Shown: piece by piece, positions 29,862 through 38,880 of the stretch
How the letters are laid out: every line of letters begins with the position of its first letter
How positions within the stretch are numbered: the first letter of the stretch is position 1
Assembly (NCBI GenBank): GCA_032718475.1
Contig: JAUCBJ010005551.1
Coordinates: 1-39,689 of the forward strand
Length of the DNA stretch: 39,689 nt
DNA from: Nemertoderma westbladi
Lineage: Eukaryota; Xenacoelomorpha; Nemertodermatida; Nemertodermatidae
Reading direction: 5' to 3'
Made by a program: the position numbers and the translations under genes
Notes under the pieces: model-generated
What the model saw: only the letters and a program-made list of their open reading frames with translations
The model's database searches: none
Told to the model about the DNA's origin: nothing

Positions 29862-31165
29862 AGACCTCTCGATTCGCTATGTTGCGATTTCGGAAGAAGA
29901 GTGTCTAAGTTCAACTTAACTCGTGTCACTGGTATTGCACGTTGTCCATGCATACTACTTACAGTGTATTTGACGTTCTTACCTTGTCGGAGATCCGTCA
30001 CGACATCAGCTACCTTCTCGTCCACATAGCTGTGAGATGAGGCTGAATCCAGGATAGCGTAGATTCGTTTGCTCCCTTTTGTGCCAGTAATCTTGACAGG
30101 AATTACGCTAAAACCTTTTAGTTGGTCAGGCGTCAGAAGCGCAATCGATGGTTGTTCGTCTCCATCTGAGTATATGTCGTCATCCTCGGTTTCCTCATCA
30201 GAAGACCCAGACTGCTCCGGGAAACAATCCCGAATATGTGTCACGAAAGTTGGAGTTGTTCTCGATTCTCGATTCTTATATGCCGTATTACATTTCGCTG
30301 CTGCTTCTGGGTGTTCCCTAGTGAAGCGTTTTGTCGGCGTATGACTGTCGGTATGGAGCAAACCGTCATGGTTGCGTCCACAGGATGGACAGGTGTCCGT
30401 ATTTGGGCAGTCTTTTCGAACGTGTCCGTGTTGCGTACACCGCCAATAAGAATCCAATGGCCGTATCTGTAGTCTTCGTTCTTCCGAGTTTAACTCGCGA
30501 AACAGCCGACAACCTCTTAGCTTGTGACTGGTATACCGCTTACCTAAGTGCTCGCAGTATTGGCAACCGCTAAAGTCTGCACTCAGTTGCTGTCTGGTCT
30601 GTTTGATCCCAATAGGTGCGGATACTTTACTACTGTCCGAAAATTGTCGGGTTTCTGTCGGTGTGGCGTAAGTGGCCATCTTGGTGGATGTTGTCTGGGG
30701 TTTTTGTCGGTTTGAGGATGGTAAGGTGATTCCTTCTGCTATAATGTGTTGGTCGGTGTAGTTGGATCGGGTCTCCACCACCGCTTCCCTGGATATTAAT
30801 AGGTATACATCCTCTAATTTCAAAAATCTACCCCGTTCTTCCCGCTGGTATTCGATCTTCCTCCACTCCCGACGAAGTCGATGGTGGAGTCTTCCTATGA
30901 TTTTTAATAGGACTGTAGGGGTGTTCCCGTAATCGAGTTGTCCAATAGATCTTAATGTAGTGATAGCGTTCTTAATTTCGTCAGCTAGTTTTAGTAAGTC
31001 GACGGGTTTAGTAATAGCCCCCCCCCCCTTACAGAGTTCCTCTATCACTGACTTGGCCATGCTGACTGTACCTCCGTAGATTGAAGATAAGCGATCGTAT
31101 GCTAACTCGAAGGCATCTGGTACACCAACGAAAGTCTCCGCTAAGCGTTTGGGTTCTCCCGTCAA
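29840..31165 (-). CDS. BEL/Pao copy 1: gag DUF1759, zinc knuckle and aspartic protease
   Basis: This 441-codon frame opens inside the DUF1759-like gag domain (LTGEPKRLAETFVG, FELAYDRLSSIYGG); homology starts earlier in the same frame at DYIESQIAACAFTSREKFNY, about 31245. Next come Cys/His clusters: CQYCEHLGKRYTSHKLRGC, and RCTQHGHVRKDCPNTDTCPSCGRNH... in outline, a nucleic-acid-binding zinc region. The protease follows with RIYAILDSASSHSYVD (DSA active site). The frame ends at a TAA near the protease-RT boundary. Frameshifts lie at both ends (about 31245 and 29860). Confidence 0.88.
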   Translation of the reverse strand: MTGEPKRLAETFVGVPDAFELAYDRLSSIYGGTVSMAKSVIEELCKGGGAITKPVDLLKLADEIKNAITTLRSIGQLDYGNTPTVLLKIIGRLHHRLRREWRKIEYQREERGRFLKLEDVYLLISREAVVETRSNYTDQHIIAEGITLPSSNRQKPQTTSTKMATYATPTETRQFSDSSKVSAPIGIKQTRQQLSADFSGCQYCEHLGKRYTSHKLRGCRLFRELNSEERRLQIRPLDSYWRCTQHGHVRKDCPNTDTCPSCGRNHDGLLHTDSHTPTKRFTREHPEAAAKCNTAYKNRESRTTPTFVTHIRDCFPEQSGSSDEETEDDDIYSDGDEQPSIALLTPDQLKGFSVIPVKITGTKGSKRIYAILDSASSHSYVDEKVADVVTDLRQGKNVKYTVSSMHGQRAIPVTRVKLNLDTLLPKSQHSESRGLCYPLRI

Positions 31166-32585
31166 GGTTTGAAGTAGATAGTTGAACTTTTCCCTTGATG
31201 TAAAAGCGCACGCCGCAATTTGAGATTCGATGTAGTCCTTGTCTGGCTGCGAACTTAGCTATCTCCTCGGCTACGTTCAAAGTTTCGCGTCCTTGGGTAG
31301 CAATCGAGTTGATGTTCTCCCGTCTTGGCGCTTTTCTTTGATACGAGGTGTTTCTTGAAGGTATCGCTCTTTGCGGATCCTTCGGGTTTCTATTGTGTTC
31401 GAATTCGGTATTCCTCGAACTATCTGTTTGAACTTCCTCCAGGCGTTCCTCGATCTGGGCCAACTTGTTAACAACTGGTCGCAGAATGTCGGCGAATTGT
31501 TGCGTACTGATCGCGTCCGTTGGTTGTAACGCTTTCTGTGTTGGTGTATTTTGTGGAGGATTGTCTATAAAGGAATTTGTTGAACGCTCGCATTTGCATT
31601 CATCGGCCGCTCCTGTTCTAAACACCTCGCGTTCCGGGTAATCCGACTCGCTGGAAGTACTACTATCACCTGGATATGGTGGCCGACGTGCTCGCGTCCA
31701 TTGTGTTGTACGAATTCTAACATTCCGTTTCGGAACATCGTCCACTGGTCTCCGTTGTTCGGTAGGCTCGCAGGTCTTCCTCGAAGTCGTAGAATGCGAT
31801 GTAAACTGGTTAAGCGGTCGCGTATCCACTGGTCTCCGTTGTTCGGTCGGCTCACATGTCTTCCTCGAAGTCGTAGATTGCGATGTAAACTGAATTCGTG
31901 GTCGCGTAATGGCGTTTGAGTCCAAAGTCCTTGTAGGTCTAAACACCGGTTTTGGTGTCGACGGTTGACTCACCTGTTTAGTCGTCATTAATGTAGGTCC
32001 AACTAATAAACTACTACGATCCGTTATTGGCGGATTACTTACCTTGACCTTTGGAATAGGCGAAGACGTTGCTCTTGGCGGTACAAACTTGTCCGGAATA
32101 ACATACCTGTGTTCCGTCGCATCGTGTATAGGAGATATGCTGCTACTACCAGCAATCGAAACAGGTCCTTTATTCATAATTGGTGCGAACATCGGAGTTA
32201 CTTGAGGAAATCGTTGACATAAGTCTTTAACCAATTCCCGTTCTCGCTCAGGTGCTCCTACGCTTCCTTCCTTCATTCGTTCCTGAATTTGACGATGTCT
32301 TACCTCTATCCGGTCTAGATCGTGTCCATCTCGAGATCTCATCGATCGATCGCGGGCTTGAAGATCCAGATCTTCCTTGGCATTGGCTAATTCTCTCGCC
32401 TTCTTCTCGAGTTCGAAATGAAGTTTAACTTCCTTCTCGCGTTGTTCCGTCTGTTGTTGTTGCGCCTCGAACTCCGCTTGTCGTATAGCTGATTGAGCCT
32501 TTATCTGCCGTTTTCTTAACTTGGCTCGGGCTTCCGAAACTCGCCTTTGTTCGTCCAATTCGGCTGTTGCCGCTTGTTGCTCCAA
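31029..32585 (-). CDS. BEL/Pao copy 1 gag: coiled coil and Ser/Thr/Pro-rich part
   Basis: The frame is in phase with 32622-33680, separated only by a TGA. The first third is highly charged coiled coil (EQRRVSEARAKLRKRQIKAQ, KARELANAKEDLDLQARDRS). The middle is rich in Ser, Thr, Pro and Arg and includes an 84-bp tandem duplication that encodes RKTCEPTEQRRPVD twice. Later comes another charged segment (LAQIEERLEEVQ). After about residue 445 the frame drifts out of the DUF1759 reading because of the frameshift near 31245, so the last ~70 residues are not meaningful. Confidence 0.82.
   Translation of the reverse strand: MEQQAATAELDEQRRVSEARAKLRKRQIKAQSAIRQAEFEAQQQQTEQREKEVKLHFELEKKARELANAKEDLDLQARDRSMRSRDGHDLDRIEVRHRQIQERMKEGSVGAPERERELVKDLCQRFPQVTPMFAPIMNKGPVSIAGSSSISPIHDATEHRYVIPDKFVPPRATSSPIPKVKVSNPPITDRSSLLVGPTLMTTKQVSQPSTPKPVFRPTRTLDSNAITRPRIQFTSQSTTSRKTCEPTEQRRPVDTRPLNQFTSHSTTSRKTCEPTEQRRPVDDVPKRNVRIRTTQWTRARRPPYPGDSSTSSESDYPEREVFRTGAADECKCERSTNSFIDNPPQNTPTQKALQPTDAISTQQFADILRPVVNKLAQIEERLEEVQTDSSRNTEFEHNRNPKDPQRAIPSRNTSYQRKAPRRENINSIATQGRETLNVAEEIAKFAARQGLHRISNCGVRFYIKGKVQLSTSNLDGRTQTLSGDFRWCTRCLRVSIRSLIFNLRRYSQHGQVSDRGTL
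31741..31908 (-). repeat. 84-bp tandem duplication in gag
   Basis: Two copies start at about 31741 and 31825. They stay in frame (28 codons each) and each contains one copy of the dispersed motif (31765 and 31849), read here as KTCEPTEQ. Confidence 0.88.
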
Positions 32586-32621
32586 CTCAGCCGTTCGTCG
32601 CGCTAACTCAGCTGCCGCTTG

Positions 32622-33680
32622 TCATTCCAACTCAGCTGTTGCTGCTCGTTGCGCTAACTCAGCTGCCGCTGTTCGCTGTGCTATTTCTAGCTCTAACCTT
32701 TCCATCTCAGCTGCTTCTAGTTCGGCTGCTTCTTGCAAATGAGAGATTCTCGCAACATTTGCGACGCGTAGTTTCTCTTCCTCTACTGCCGCTTGTACCG
32801 TCAGCAGTTGAGTTTGTTCCTCAATTTCTCGTTGTTGTCTATAGTACTGTTGTTGCTGTCGAGAAATTTCTGACGACTCTATACTTACCTCACCAATTTC
32901 GCTGCGAATACTCACCAATGATTGATCCAGTATTCCCGGTGCCAGTTCGATTTGTGCGGATGAAGTTTCCCTCGTAGCCTCTGGCACGGTTTCTAAATCT
33001 CCGACGTCTTCGCCGCACATACGTAAGTGATCCGTCAGATGTTTCAATTGTCCATCCAGTCGGTACAGTTCCTGTTCCTCCTCGGGCTGTAATAACTCGT
33101 CGGAAACTGACTCACCTAGCAACTGGTCCGCTTGTTCCTGTTGTATCTGTCTAACGGTCGTCTTAAACTGAATCAGTTTCTCTCTAGCGATCATTAATTT
33201 CTCGAGGATTCTAAACTGTGTGTCCATATCCTGTCTCTGTCTAGCTAGATCTTGTAGACCAATTAGATTATCTACGGACTTATGTACTTTACTCTGAACT
33301 CTAACCTGTAGGGTGTAGAACTCGAACCGAGACATTGGAGCGGTCAACTCGTCTAATATGCGTTGGCCTTCTCCAATACTCCTGGTAATATGCGCCATGT
33401 ATCCTCCGACGCTTCTAACCACGCTCTCCTGGCTTCCTACTGAACTTACCATGTCCGTTTCCCTGTATCTAGGTTGCGGGACCGTTAGAAAATCCTCAGT
33501 CCTGCCGTCGCCTCGTACTACGGCATCCGGTACTCCCGTTGGATGTACTGGTGATGCGCACGGTGTAGGTTCGGTAGGCTCACGAGTCTTCCCCTGTGGT
33601 TCTTCCGCTTCTGACTTATCCACGTCACATGAGTCATAGTCGGTTTGTGTATTCTTCGTATAATCCTGTTTGTCACTCAT
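32622..33680 (-). CDS. BEL/Pao copy 1 gag N-terminus
   Basis: The ATG at 33678-33680 is the first in the reading direction and begins MSDKQDYTKNTQTDYDSC. The N-terminal ~60 residues are acidic and Pro/Thr-rich and include GKTREPTEPT from a dispersed-motif copy (33577-33592). After that the protein is almost entirely predicted coiled coil, ending in Ala/Glu/Leu repeats (RTAAAELAQRAATAELE). The DNA there (about 32560-32720) is an internally repetitive CTCAGCTG-type tract. An in-frame TGA at 32622-32624 separates it from the rest of gag. Long coiled coils would promote gag self-assembly; that is an inference. Confidence 0.82.
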   Translation of the reverse strand: MSDKQDYTKNTQTDYDSCDVDKSEAEEPQGKTREPTEPTPCASPVHPTGVPDAVVRGDGRTEDFLTVPQPRYRETDMVSSVGSQESVVRSVGGYMAHITRSIGEGQRILDELTAPMSRFEFYTLQVRVQSKVHKSVDNLIGLQDLARQRQDMDTQFRILEKLMIAREKLIQFKTTVRQIQQEQADQLLGESVSDELLQPEEEQELYRLDGQLKHLTDHLRMCGEDVGDLETVPEATRETSSAQIELAPGILDQSLVSIRSEIGEVSIESSEISRQQQQYYRQQREIEEQTQLLTVQAAVEEEKLRVANVARISHLQEAAELEAAEMERLELEIAQRTAAAELAQRAATAELE

Positions 33681-33765
33681 TTCGGTAGTTGTAAGTCAAG
33701 TAAAGTGAGTGTCAATGTATCAAACTTACCGTATTTTATATCTAAACGGTATTAATTACAGTCAT

Positions 33766-33888
33766 ATAAAATTAGCCTACCAGCCGATTTTATAGCAGAT
33801 GGATAAAATTAGCCTAGCAGCCAATTTTACAGCAAATAAATGTCACGGAGTAAGTATATAATAAAATTAGCCTACCGGCCAATTTTAT
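33766..33888 (-). repeat. Three ATAAAATTAGCC hairpins in the leader
   Basis: Units at 33766-33793, 33803-33830 and 33861-33888 share ATAAAATTAGCCTA and end in a complementary ATTTTAT-type arm. The third unit has an 8-bp perfect outer stem (ATAAAATT with AATTTTAT) and an inner GCC/GGC pairing. Conservation of pairing across three copies suggests RNA structure. Confidence 0.75.
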
Positions 33889-34457
33889 AACAAATAAATC
33901 GGATAACGATATGCGTTATCAAAAGGTAAATCAAATACAAATAATTAACGGACTAATTCAGCAATAAACAAAGAAATCGTACGGAATGCATAAATACTTG
34001 AGACAGTGGAACCCACAATAATTTTAACTAATACGGTAATGCCTAACTGATTTATGCAACTTTTCAAACTCACCCCCTCCAATGATTCTCCAGAAAACAG
34101 ATTCCCAGATACAAACCGGACGTGAACCTTTCCGTTTCCAGCGTTGCGGACGAATTGCGATTTTCCCAACCAAAGTTGTTGAGTTATCTATCTCCCAAAC
34201 TTGCTAAACACAGTCTTGCTCTCGTTACAGTCTGGAAATGAGCTCTGAATCCTGAAAAACAAATGAGTTAGGTTTTACTTTTACGAAAATTTTTGTACCG
34301 GTACAATATGGTATTTAAACCCCTTTTAAACACCGGTATTCAATTCCAAATATTTTACACGCAGTTCAAATCAAAATTTTATTTCAAAAATTAGCACTTA
34401 GCTAATCAAATACAAAATTTTACCTCAAAATACAAAATTTTCAAATAACTTTAGTCC

Positions 34458-34477
34458 TACTGAACCGTAGTTCAGTA
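34458..34477 (-). promoter_or_regulatory. UACG-tetraloop hairpin next to the 5' LTR
   Basis: On the coding strand ACTGAAC, TACG, GTTCAGT form a perfect 7-bp stem, 8 bp with the flanking T-A pair. The loop is UACG closed by C-G, a member of the very stable UNCG class. It lies 15 bp downstream of the LTR end. A role in packaging or priming is a guess. Confidence 0.65.
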
Positions 34478-34491
34478 AAACGTATTCCTAC

Positions 34492-37085
34492 TGAAATCAA
34501 CATAGGTCACATTCCTACTGTTGTAAGAGACAGTAACAAATTATACCGCAATATCCTACTGTAAAGTTTGTGAATCAAGGCATAATCCAACCTTCTCACC
34601 AAAAACAGTAAACTCCAAGTAAGCAAATCTATTGCAGTATTTTGTTAATACTATGTTAATACTACGCCCAGAATTCGGCAATTTTAATTTACCAGGTCCC
34701 TAATACTAAGAAGAAATGTGTTAGTTTACTACAGTAGGCATACTGTTACAAATAGCTAGCCTGGCGTTCTTATCTAGAATTTTGGTTGCCTAGATGGGCA
34801 CGGCAACTTCCTAACAGGATGTCGGCGGGGACACGGTAGGTGTTAGTATCCCTAATAGCCTTAATTTATATGCGCCTAGCAGTAAACTGCCCTACCGCCT
34901 GAACGGTATAATTTTAATTCAGGGAAAAAACACAGTAACCCTCTCCTGGCCTACAAGCTCCAACGCAAACGATGAACACCGTTGTACTACTGACAAGCCA
35001 CCAGCGCACCTATACCCGGCAAATGAGTTAGGCGTACAGTTTGCTGCACCCTACCAATGTGAATTCCGTGTAATGGTGTGCCTGTGTCCTATCTGTGTAC
35101 TGGTATCTCTCTGCCTATCCTCTCCTCCCGTAGGAATACGAAGGGTTTCCGCGGGTTTTCCCGAGTCAAAATAATACGGTTCCTAAATTTAAATTTTTGG
35201 CGTACAGTGTGTCGCTACTTCTACCTTCGATCTCAGGTCTTATACTTAGGTAGCGAGGCATCGAACGCTGTCTAACCTTTCAGGCGATGGGCGAATAACT
35301 ACGAATCAGTATTGTGGGTGGTCTCCTGTCTACATTCCTCCGATGTTCCCGTTCATTGCTGTGGCCCGATGTCTACCCTGCCATCCTGTTCCTCAGTTGG
35401 GTTCACCATGGTGAAACATAATAGAAAAAGGGCAGATATAGCGATAATTCTGACTTTATTACAGATAACCAACAATTATATTAATATAAACAATGTAATC
35501 TGAAATAACTAACGGATGTAAGTGAGAGATAACTAATAAGTGAAATGCTAATAACTAATGAACAAATCGCACCTTTTATAGCAAATTTGTGCTGCAATCA
35601 ATCGAGATAAATCTAGATTGTTCTATGAGTTCTAATAGGTTTTTAAAGATAACCATTGGTCCAGCGAACACGTATCTTGCACGACTGAGGACTTAATGTA
35701 ATCTTTATAGAAAGTTAATTCGAACAAAATAAAATTTTGAAAATCCACGGCATTTATGAGAATATAATTCTATACCGCTCCATGAAAACAGGATATTATC
35801 GTGCATAAAATATACGGTTTTCACCAATACTAAATCAAATTATGGAATACTTGGGATGTACTTACATATTTACAAATTAAATCTCAACAATAATACCTTT
35901 ACATAATAATTCGATACAAAATAATTACAAATTCAAACTTTACGTATTTAAGGCTTTATTAAGTAAGTACAATATAAATCTAAATTAAATTCACCAAAAT
36001 AAATCTATTGCATCTCAAATATTGCATAAATTCAAACAATCACAAATACAAATGCTACTTAAATATAAAACAAATTGCATAAGTTCGGAATAAATTCAAA
36101 TAAGTCACAAGAAAGGCTCACAAGTCTTCCGTCTGCTCTTGCCTTCTATTTACTGCGAATACAAGTACTGCTTCTTTATAAAATATAAATTGCATAATAT
36201 TCGAAACAATAAATTGCGTAAGTTTGGAATAACTACAAATATAGCACTTTCTAAATATAAATCTTACTAAATATAAATCTTACTAAATATAAATCTTACT
36301 AAATATAAATGTAAACGACATAAGTTTAGAACAATATAAACTGCATAAGTTTAGAACAATATAAACTGCATAAGTTTAGAACAATATAAACTGCATAAGT
36401 TTAGAACAATATAAACTGCATAAGTTTAGAACGATCTCAAATATAAATATAAATCTTTCAAATATAAATTCCTTCCAGAATATAACGCTTTCTAAATACA
36501 AAACTTTCTAAATACAAAACTTTCTAAATACAAAATATAAATCAAATAAATCTCAAGAAAGGCTCACGAGACGACTTTGCCTTCCATTTTACCGTCTTTC
36601 AGAACGGGCCCTGCCACGTCCTCGAAAACTGCATACAGGCGATTTAGCTCGTGATACAGGACTTATGGGGCGAGTCACTAGTTTACCTTGGACGTTGGGA
36701 GATGGTGCGACCATTTCCTCACATGCTCGTCTATTAGGCATCCCAAATCCTCGACCGACTCCTCGTGATCGACCGGTTGTGTCTACCGTTGGTAAAACGT
36801 CTGGGAACGCGCGGGAAGCGGACGACGCAGACCCAAGAGAAACTTGCGCCCCCTTTGATCAGCTGGTATGTGTCCTAATCCTCCTTGCGGTTCTCTGGGA
36901 AGTGACACCGTATCTCGAGTAACTAGAATAGTTGGTTCACTACCCTTTCTTTCTTCAACATTTATAGTTTTCTTTAGTTGCTGGCTCACCTTTTGAACCC
37001 TTATGATCCTATTCTGTCCGTCCTCCCGAGGGTGACATGCAGACGGCGCGACCGGAGTAGCTGGTATGTTGGTCGCCTCTAGGAT
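34492..37085 (-). repeat. 5' LTR of BEL/Pao copy 1
   Basis: This 2594-bp repeat is nearly identical to 20707-23709 but lacks 423 bp (20856-21278 in the other copy). The missing segment is replaced by about 13 bp (TTGTTAATACTAT) that echoes the adjacent GTTAATACTA, a sign of microhomology repair. It ends at 37085 against piggyBac sequence. It carries the same tandem arrays and motif copies as the 3' LTR. Confidence 0.88.
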
Positions 37086-38880
37086 ACCGCAACCGACATT
37101 TCACATCTACCATTGTGGGAAAATGCGCAATAACATCCTTTCGAATATTCATGGAAGGCTCCCTTAGCGACGGATTGTGGAACTGAGAATGTGCTGAAGC
37201 TGGATCAGGGCTTGAAGACGAAACAGGGGTACTGGGAATCGAGCAGAGCGAGCGCGCTGGACTGTCAATTGAGACAGGTGGGGTAGCAGTACCAGGCCGC
37301 CCCCTTTTCCTAGATAGACTCGGTGGTGCCTTATCACATAAGATCAAACTAGAGGCCACAGAAGCAGTGAATCTGAGGAGATCGTATCTCTTTTTAACTG
37401 CGATGCCAAGTTGATTACAAGATCGCTTATAGTGAAGCCAAGAATTTACAACAACAACATTCAGTACCCATAAAAAGACCCTCCTGTACCACTTATCGCA
37501 GCGATGGTTGCATGTGTATAGTGATCTCAACATATCGAATAAGTCAGTTCCACCCATTGCTTTATTGTACTCTGCAACAATGGCGGGTTGGTCTACTAAT
37601 ATCTTCTTTCGTTCCTTCTTGCACCATCTCTTGACCTGTCCAACTGGAGCAATAGAGACATGCGTAGAAGCAAGTTGTACAACCCTGTTGTCCACCCAGC
37701 GCACTATAGCCAACTCACTATTGGCATCAACCTTTCGAATCACATGAACCACGGCCACGTTCTTTCAGTTCCTTTTCGGATTCTAGTTGACAATCACGAA
37801 TACGATTTCTATTTAGCGTCCCAATTGAACAAAACCCCATGCTTTTCAACATCACTTGCAATTCAGGGAAATTAAAGTAATTATCAAAATACACTTTAAA
37901 GTTCTGTCCTTTGGCAAGGGTCTCTAGTAACTTTAAAACATAGTCACCAGTTTGGAATCCGCAAGAATTATCGACCTCTACATGTCCCTCATATAGGAAA
38001 AAATCATGTGTAAACCCAGAACTTGAATTACGAGAGAATACTTTCATCCCCCACTTCTTTGGTTGCAAGTATTGTAATAATACTGTACGACCTTTATACG
38101 GAATCATTTGCTCATCCACACACTGAAACCCCTCAGGGGGAAATCTTAAACAAGCCTCCCTTTTTTCGTATTTTTGCTAACCTATCGTAGCCTGGCGCGC
38201 TGGAATTAGTTATAATATTATTATTGTCAGCAAAATGTAAATACCTGTTAATATCTAAAAATCGTCAGAAATGGCTGACACCGTGAAATCTGCATCCCAG
38301 TACATACGATAGCGGGGGAGTTTAATTATGCCCATACGAAGTAACAGACCAAGGTATATCTCTATTTCTTCATCAGAAGTTCTGAACTTCGACAAAGACT
38401 GGACAGCAAACAAATTCGATTCTACCGAAATCAAGTTAATCATCTCTTCAGTAAAGTAAAGTTTAAAATAATCTATCGGTTCATCTACTTTATCTGGTTT
38501 ATCTCCTAATGCACCCTACCATTGTGGTACACATGGAACCAGCGGTTTGAGGACACCCATTTTATTTTTCTTCTCTTTCTGCCATTTGAAGGACCCATAC
38601 TTGGAACTACCAGTACCGGTACTACTTTTACAAGGTTTTGCAAGTTGCTTTTGTGGAGTCGCTTCCATTCCTACTACAACCGGGATATCAAAGCCATGAA
38701 ACTCTTCCTCGCCTAAGATTCACTACTACTCTCAACGAATCCGGGAAAATCTTCACCATCGTCCGAGCAATTATCTGGGTCTGACACATCTGCATCTGTC
38801 AAAACAACTAATTGTATTTCACTCACACCTCTGGGGTTTGGCGATGGATTACGTCGCCATCCATAGGCATTGTAAAGTAG
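37086..38880 (-). pseudogene. piggyBac-type transposase, broken and truncated
   Basis: Read on the minus strand, an acidic N-terminal region (DADVSDPDNCSDDGEDFPGF, about 38700-38880) is followed by a YFKLYFTEEMINL segment. Then come frames 38443-38255 (DEEIEIYLGLLLRMGIIKLP), 38119-37727 and 37758-37086. Catalytic Asp residues of the DDE_Tnp_1_7 domain are visible in DEQMIPYKGR, VYFDNYFNFPEL and AMGGTDLFDMLRSLY. Frames change several times, and segments between the pieces also need frameshifts. The C-terminal Cys-rich domain is missing because the BEL 5' LTR begins at 37085; the reading KCRLRYP stops there. No true start codon is fixed. Confidence 0.88.

Larger units (their letters stand above)
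33681..34491 (-). other. 5' leader of BEL/Pao copy 1
   Basis: This is the untranslated region between the 5' LTR and gag. It holds three tandem hairpins (33766-33888) and a UNCG-type hairpin near the LTR (34458-34477). No primer-binding site starting with TGG is found next to the LTR end. The A/T-rich middle has no recognisable gene. Confidence 0.6.
20707..37085 (-). mobile_element. Giant young BEL/Pao retrotransposon (copy 1)
   Basis: Direct LTR-like repeats at 34492-37085 (5') and 20707-23709 (3') enclose a minus-strand coding region in the order gag, zinc knuckle, aspartic protease, RT, RNase H, integrase, extra ORF. A polypurine tract abuts the 3' LTR. The total of 16.4 kb is large for BEL/Pao, which are usually well under 10 kb. 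LTRs differ at about 16 sites by eye (roughly 99.4% identity outside a deletion), suggesting recent insertion. Two in-frame TGA codons and two frameshifts break the coding region. No target-site duplication is found: flanks are GATACATG on one side and ACCGCAACC on the other. I see no obvious tRNA primer-binding site. Confidence 0.88.

Noticed and set aside
28668-32624. In-frame TGA codons read as selenocysteine or programmed readthrough
   Set aside because: No selenocysteine element or conserved context is visible, and frameshifts coexist; ordinary damage or sequence error is simpler.
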